64,000 bases of DNA, taken from assembly GCA_963854835.1 (NCBI GenBank), contig OY978525.1, positions 33,221,266 to 33,285,265 of the forward strand. The letters are read 5' to 3'. The notes beneath the pieces were generated by a model. That model saw nothing but the letters and a program-made list of their open reading frames with translations. It was not told where the DNA came from and searched no databases. Positions 40,301-48,797 of the stretch are shown in pieces (positions within the stretch are counted from its first letter, which is position 1; every line of letters begins with the position of its first letter). This DNA comes from Megamerina dolium. Its lineage: Eukaryota > Arthropoda > Insecta > Diptera > Megamerinidae. Position numbers and translations under genes: made by a program.

Positions 40301-42996
40301 TATCTATGTTTACCCATAATATTGTAGTTTGTTACTAGGTATTCCAAACATATTGAATTCATTTCAATGGTAAATAAAATTATGCATATTACAAAGCCTT
40401 GCACTTCCTAAAATAGTATTTATTTTCCTTATAATTTTAACTGATTATAATTTTTTTAGATCCAATTCGTCCCCAAGTGGGTGAATTAACCTAGCAAGAA
40501 CATATGAAAAATAATGAAATCATTACAAATTTAATGAAACTCTTAAATGAAAGTTGTGATCTAAGTAATGTTGTAATAGAAAAATAGGAGTCCGAGAAGA
40601 ACGAGAAAATTGACGATCTTTGTTAAACAAAAATGAACATTTGATATCGGGACTATACTTATTTATGGATGCAATCGCTTAAAATTTTGATCTGAGTACT
40701 CTTTTGACAGAAAAATAGGATTTCGAAAATTACATTGAAAAATACTGGTACCTTCCAAACAAATTTGACGATTTGTGTTTCAAAACTGCAAATTTATATG
40801 GGAACTATGATTATTTATAAATGGAATAACTTCAAGTATAACTTTTGAGTGAAGTACTCTCTTAATGAAAAAATTACATTCTCAATATTTCAGAACGATG
40901 CATTGAAAAATAATGGTAGCTTTCATACAAATTTGATGATTTTTTTATTTAAAAAATTTGAGAGGAGTAATATTTTGTTGAAAAACTACGATTCCCAATG
41001 TTTTAGAGTGATGCATTAAATAATAATGATACCTTCCATATAAATTTGATAATTGCTGTTTAAAAAATGAAACTTTATATGAGGACCTTTTTAATTTAAA
41101 GAAACAAAAAAAAAAAAAGGTGAAAAAATAACATTAAAAAATTTTAAAGTGATGCATTGAATAAATTCAACGATTTTTGTTTAAAATTTTATAAATTTTA
41201 TGCGGGGATTTTTGATTTTTACGAATAGAACTACTTCAAATTATAAGCGGAATACTATTTTGATTAAAAAATTAAATGCTTAATATTTTAGGTCGATAAC
41301 CTGAGAAATAATGGTAGCTTTTATATAAATTTGACAATTTTTGTTTAAAAATGTATACATTTTATATTTACAAAAGGAATGACTTCAAATTTCAATCAGA
41401 ATGCTATTTTGTTTAGAAAATTAAATTCTAAATATTTCAGGTCGATACCTTGACAAACAATGAAAGCTTTCTTATAAATTTGATGATTTTTGTTTAAAAA
41501 GTGAATATTTTTTATGAGGATAAATTCAAATTATTAGTCAAATACTATTTATCTAAGAAAATAACATTTTTAACTTTTTTTTTTACAAAATTTACTATAT
41601 AGACATAGTAAATAGCAAAATGAAAAAAAGTAATAATTGCATTCGAGTATTAAATTCAAGCCGAGTTGTGTTTGCATTGTGATATTTTTAAAAGTTCGAC
41701 AGCCTAAAGGGGGAATCTGAAATTGTTGACAGGAATGACTCTCTGCAAATAAAGGATTTCTATTCAAATGGAAAGAATTTAGCAACTTGAAAAACATTTC
41801 AATTATTATTGATATCACCATATTCTAAGAATATCGAGCCTCTTTCGAAGAGATGTTACTTATTTAAGTCGATTATGAATGACAGAGCTGCTGTGACGTC
41901 ACTACTTCGAATACTGTTCCATAGTAAATATTTCTTGCTTAAAGAATTGCCACTGAATTGTCTTTCAATCAAAAATTGCTTGTCCAGTCCAAGATTTATA
42001 TCGAAGATGGTTCGTTTCGGTTGCCTAGATTGATTTGGTTGAGGCTCTTAATAAAATCCCAAGTTTTGTTTTATAATTTGTGGATGAAAACAATTTATTA
42101 GGTAGGAAGGAGAAGAAGAAGAAAAAGAAACATATATTTAAATGCTCACAACTACATACATATCAATAGTTATCATATAAATAACATAAAATAAAAAAAT
42201 AGCAGAAAAACAAGAAAAATAAATCGGTTTTTTACAACTTCATTTATAGCTACTGTTTTGCGCATGTTTTATTATTTTTTTTTTACTTTTGTTTGCTTAT
42301 ATTTTAACATGAGCATGTATGTATATATGTGTATACATTGATAAACTCACTAAAATTGCTACTATCCGTTTGCAAGCACTCGAAAATAAAGCGCAAAATA
42401 CGATTTTTAACCGCATGTGACTAGCAAGATACTAAGTGAGCTAAGTGGCTACATACTCAAAGCGATGGTGAGTTTAAGGAATGTGAGGTATTGGGGGCTG
42501 GTAGTCTGGCAAGTAATCAAATACCACCAGCAAAGTAATCCGAGTATATGAAAATTATGAGAACGATTGATTGTTATACTCATTCATACGGCCATCGAGA
42601 CAGTTAGTTAGTCAGTCAGTGAGTGAATGAGTGAGTTAGTCATTAAGTCAGTTATTCATACAATCACTCAGCAGTGAGTTAGAGTTATTTTGAATGCTGC
42701 TAGCTGTTATTATTGTTTTATATTTTTTTATTTTACCTTGCTTACAGAACTGCTGTTGCTATTGTTATTATTTTCAGTTCGTCTGTATTTATGTGTATTT
42801 GTGTGTGTGGCGATACATACGATCGTTTGTTCGTAGTTTTTTATTTTTGCCTTGTTTTGATTTTTTTTCCTTTTTTTTTCGTGTTGCTCCATGTGCTCCA
42901 TGGGTGGTCACTGTCGCCAGTCAGACAACCAGCCAGCCAGTCATCATTATCATTGGCGAACAACAACAGAATAATAACAGAGAAAACGAAGACGCA

Positions 42997-43028
<32 letters not shown>

Positions 43029-46000
43029 ATACAGAGATATAGGGAGAGCGCTCGAAAGAGAATTACTTGATTGCTAACACGTTGCAATTGCGACTTGTTG
43101 ACGGCAGAGCATACATACTTATCGCTACAGCTTCTGTTGTTTGCCACAAACATTTCAAAACAATTTAATTCGTATATTTTATTTTTTGTTTTACTTTTCT
43201 TATATTGGTAATTTACTGAAAGCAACGAATCATCATTATCGCTTAATGTATTCAACAGCAACAACAAAATATGTACAATGATATTAGCAAAAAGTGCAGA
43301 ATGATGTTAAAAAACACTATTCTATTACATAAGTACACATGTGACGTCACAATGAGGGGTCTATATTAAATTGTTTACCATTTTTGCATATGGCAATGCA
43401 TTCTTAGAAATTCTTATGGATTAATGCAAGATTATCTTGAAGTTTATAATTGATTAGAAACAATTATCATGGACTAATTTATCCTTATTTCAGAAATCCT
43501 ATATATGTTGTCAAAAGAGTTGGAATACATTTTTTTTTTTTACAATTCCAATTAATGTTGCCTATACTCTTCATAGACTTCATACTATAAATGCGATCAA
43601 ACTGAAAATTGGTACACAATATATTTTTCACTAACGAGCTCATAAATCGGTGAAATCATATGAAAATAATACTCACCTTCCATATCAAAATATAGTATTT
43701 AATGGATATTAGAATTTAATTTTGGTATTCGAAGTTAGTCTGATCACAGAAATGATATACTAGAAAATGTTAGTGATTGGCTGAAAACCAGGCTTAGCTC
43801 CCATAAAAAAGTATGTTTTTAAATTAGTTTTTACATGGTGTTTTGTGTGCGAAAATTTAAATTTCTCGAATTTGAAATTGGTATATACAGTTAATCTGAT
43901 CATTGAATGGGTATATTAGAAAATGAGAGTAATCAGTTGAAAATCACACCTAGCTGCCATTCAAAAGTATGTTTTTGAATATGTGCTTTCACACTTTGCA
44001 TACGAAAATCTAAAGTTACCAAGCTGAAACTTGGAACATGCGATTATAAATGCTATTATAGGGACGAGTTCGGATATGCAGGGAATCGAATGAAAACCAC
44101 GTCAACATCTCATACAAAGGTATGTTCTGGGCAGTAATTTGCAAATATAGGTATAGAAATGAAGCACGAAACATGCGATTACTTTTGAAAATAGGCGCTA
44201 TTGGATGAAAACTACGAAAACTTTGAAAATATCTATTTCTCATGGTGTTACCGAAGTTATGTTTACCAAATTTTTTGTTTTGTTTCTTATTTTTCTCATT
44301 TTATATTTTCAATAAAATACATATTTATTATGATAAAAGATTCTTTTCCACTCTTTTCAACAATACGTATTCTCGTAAATACCTGCTTTGGTTTCTTAAC
44401 ATTGTTTTTTGCATGCTTCAGTATAATTTGCTTTTTCATAAGACAATTTGTATTTTGGCAAACTCGAGTACATGATCAAGAGAGAAGAGTACAAGTCTTG
44501 ATTACGACAAACTCTGTAATCTGTAATTGCTTCTCTTCTCTTCTCGACAAACTCGAGTTTGAAAATTCATAAGTTTTCTTGTGGAAATCGAGATAAATTG
44601 CTCCTCAATTCATCGTCAAACAATCAAAACCAGAAATATGATGTTGGAGAAAGGGAAGACAGGGATAAAAATGGAGTGCAAGAGCAAGAAAGAGCGAGAT
44701 AATAAACATAAAAGAAGGTACGAGAAGGCTCATGAGAAGGCATGCGCATCATTAAATGATAGCAGCGAATTGAGACGAGAGCTGTGCTTTCATTGTTATT
44801 ATTATGGTAGTAATACTATTATTGTTTGTTGTTGTTGTTGTTGTTGTTGTTGTTATTTCTACTACGATTAAGACATTTTCTGTGCTTCTTCTGTTTTCGT
44901 TTGGTTTTAATTCGCGTAAAGTTGTTTGAACTGGGTGTTGTTTTGTTTGTTCGAAACGTTGATCATTTGGTTGATCGTTCATCGGTTCGTTGTGCCAGTC
45001 ATTTGGTTGAGTCTCACTCACCTCACTTAACGTTATTCTATGTTTATTGTTTTTTGTTGCTGTTCTGTACTGTTGTTGTTTTTGTTGTTGTTGTTGTTGT
45101 TGCCGTATTATATTGATTGTCGGCTTCAAATTATCACACTCTTGTATAAAAGTGTATGTATGATCCATTCATATATGTATGTATATACAATACAAACACT
45201 CGTACCTATTTGATATATGCATGTTTGTGTGTGGCGTAGAGTGGATGTGCATGCGGTTGGTCTTTTTGTCTTTATCGGTTGTGGCTGCTGTTGTTTTTGT
45301 TGTTGCTGTTATTAATATATTTTACTAACGTGACCTGTTATTTTTGTTGTTATAGGTAGGTAGGAAGGTAGGTAGATAGGTACATGCCTGGTAGATAGAT
45401 GTTGGATGGCGGATAATGTAAAACCACAGCATTGCATTGTACTGCACTGTAGGTCGGTACAGCGCGTATTGCCGCAAATCGACAATTTAATTTAATGACT
45501 CAATTTAAACGAAATATATTAAGACATTAAAATTGTCTATCCGTTCGATTATTACCTACTAGCAATTTGTGGCTGTTGTTGTTGTTGTTGTTATACATAT
45601 TATTATTATTATTAGGTTACGTTACCTTTAAGTACTTACTATGTGCGTACATATGTACATAACATGTATGTATAGGTGCGTACGCTTATCTGTTTAAGTC
45701 GTATGCGTTGTATGCTGAGTCGCACATTTTCATTGGAATTTATTGTATGTAAATACAATCCCAACAACAGTGATAAAATTAAAATTTTTGTATCTTTCAT
45801 TGATTTTTATATTTAGCTTATTTTTTACGTCTCATCACTTTGATCATTTTATGCGGTCTCTTTACTGTATTCATAATGTGATAGTGACGTTTGTATGTAC
45901 ATAATTAGTACGAATATGTGTATGAATATTTTCGTTAACTTTTTCATGAATGAGATTTGAATTGAAAATGAACTCGAATTATATTATATTTGAAATAGGT

Positions 46001-48749
46001 TTGGTGTTTGTTGGTTGGTGGTGAGACTTTTGTTGCTTAGTGTTTTTTTTTAATAGTACTCGTACTCCTTAGATGTTTAAGGTTTAATAAACCAATTTTT
46101 AAATCATTTAATTAAGTAAAATTTATTAACAATCAAACGATATGATAGAAAGATTTATTTGTGTGGAGAATTAAATGAATAGGTATCATATTTAGGTGAA
46201 AATTGGGAACGCTCGAATGCTTGATTTCAAGATATGAACAAGTAGAAAGCGTTACGGTTGCGACAAAAGCACTTTCATCTCAAAATTGAACCTCAATTCT
46301 ATTATGATTAAAAAGTTGTTATGGAAATGTTTCTCGAAAATTTAACCAAATATCTTAAAAAAAATAGGGGATAAAAAGAGACAGTGGAAGTTACATGAAT
46401 GGGCAAGCCGTAGTCAATATAATAGCGTTTTCTTTTTTCATCAAAATGTTACACATGCCATTTTTACACTCTATTAAATGACATGAAATGATAAATCAAA
46501 TGTTTGTGATCAAGCAACATTTTTTTTTTTGCATTAAAAAATGCAACATTTTTGTAGGGTAGCAGTTATCATCAAGGAATTGTTGTTTTTTGAGATGATA
46601 ACATTTTTTGTTAGAAAAGAAAATACTATTAAAAAAAAAATCACAAAATGATGTTCTATTCATAAGCACAAAAAAATTTTTTTTTTTATATATCAGATAA
46701 AAAAAATTTAACTTAAAAAGAATTTTGATTATAAAAAAAATTAAAATAAAATAAGTTTTATTTCTACGCATTATTGTTTCAAGCAAACAAGATAAACATT
46801 CAAGGTATGTATTTGAAATTGATGAATCCGAATCCGGGGCTGGCTTATATCGGTCAGGTTAGACTTCGTCCTTAACATAAAAAAAAAAATTATGGAAATT
46901 TATACATTTATTAAAATATATCTAGAGGGCTAAAATGTATGACCAATGTCTACCGATTTTTTCTCTTCAACATTTTTTCTGAACATACTTATTCTCTACA
47001 GTTCTTAGAGACGTGCACCTACGAAATTGTAATTTTTATACATTATGCTCCGGGTGCCGTAGCTCAGTGGTTAGTGTATTCGCCTTCTGATGTGTAGGTC
47101 GTGGTTCAATACCCGGCTGATGCATAACAAATTTAATATCGAAAAGATTTTTCTTTCGAACGGTACCCACCTGTCGGCAAGCAATTGGCAATTCTTCCGA
47201 CAGTAACAACTTGCCATGAAAAAGCTTCTAAAAAGAACTCTGTGACAAAGCTCAGAAAAAGTGATGTCACAAGTGTTCTGCCGTTCGGAACCGGCTAAAA
47301 TAAGTAGGTCCATTCTAATACTGTCCAAAATTTAAGACGCACAACAGTAATGGAAGAGAAGCTCGGCCAATGAGCCCTTTGGGGCTTTAAGTGCCACATA
47401 TTTATTTTATTTTTATGCTCCGAACGCTCCCAGAGTACCTCAGGAGTAGTTAAAATATAATAATGACCCCCATTAATTTTTACTGTTCGATATTTTTCTG
47501 TGAACATATTCACTCCCTACCTTTACTCCTTAGAGAGTATGCTCTACAAAATGAATTTCAAACCAGCTGAAAATTGACAAATAAGCCCAAAAAATGCCTG
47601 AAAGAGCCCCTAGAGTAGTGAAATGTACGATCGATACCCAATACTTCTTCTGATTCAACATTTCATATAATTAGAAAAATATAAATTTTGTAGCAGAACC
47701 ACTTAAGGTGTGTAAATAAATAGTTGGTACTAGAAACTTTGTATTAATTTTGTCGAGTTCCTCTTTCAGTATTGTTGAGCGTGTTACCTTTCGGAAAGTA
47801 TTGTACCTAATGTATATATAGCATATATTATCTAAAAATATACTTATTGAACTGACCGCCGTGGAATCGATTCACTGAGGTTCCGACCAATATTTTTGCT
47901 CCTACGCACATATTTTAATATAACACATTAGAATTATTTTGTAGTTTGCATAATTATTTCGACGTGAGAACAAAATTCTTCGTAAGATTACTGCTCTGAT
48001 GGTTGCCGTCTGCATTAGCAAAATTAACTGAAGCGTTATGAGGCTATTTATATTTTAAAAAATTCAAATATTGTCGAATTATATAAAACGCGACGTAACG
48101 AGTCACTTCGATTTGTCTGGGTTTTGGATTTATTCATTTCAAATAATAGCTACATTTAAATTCTTTACATTTACATAGAAATGTTTTTTTTTTACTTCGG
48201 CTATATATGAATAAATTAAAATATAAATTGTCTTATTAAGTTCAGTTAACTTCACATTTAGCCACTTGCAATAATTTCTTATATTCGAAATAGAAATTTT
48301 ACTCTAATTATTTGACAATCATTTAAAAACACGTATATTTTGAATGGTTGATGGGCAAAAAACTTAATAAATTGTCATTTATAGAACTGAATAGTGAATA
48401 CGTTATTTTTTCTTTGGTTTTCATGAAGAAATCACACCAAATTTTTTATCGCTATGATGACTGAAGTGCTTGGCTCTTCTTAAAATGTCTACATTTATAT
48501 TTTCAAAGTTCATTGCAGTACATTTACTCACACAAAAATCACGCAAGACATAATTACCAGCTTTTTATTGGCATGCTTATATACAAGTATAAATTATGCA
48601 GCACAGAGTTGATATGCAATTAAATTAATAAGAACATGCCTAAACTTCTTAATGACTTTATTCAATATTCGAGAATCTAGTAGAACATAGGAGTGTAGGG
48701 AATATCAAAGGGGAAAATCCCTTCTGTTACAATGCGAGAGAATAAAAGC

Positions 48750-48797
<48 letters not shown>

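Larger units (their letters stand above)
41571..43555. other. ptc intron 1 segment with simple repeats and a Ci/Gli motif
   Basis: A degenerate AGTC/AGTG/AGTT tract is at 42600-42660. (AG)n and the Ci/Gli motif are listed separately. The longer open frames near 42694-43077 are low-complexity and not supported as genes. Confidence 0.4.

Noticed and set aside
42694..43077. 127-codon plus-strand frame
   Set aside because: It is Cys/Phe/Tyr-rich at first, then Arg-Glu runs from the AG tract; no domain or splice logic was found.
44752..45168. 138-codon minus-strand frame rich in Gln, Thr and Asn
   Set aside because: The composition comes from CAA/GTT repeats and there is no conserved segment.
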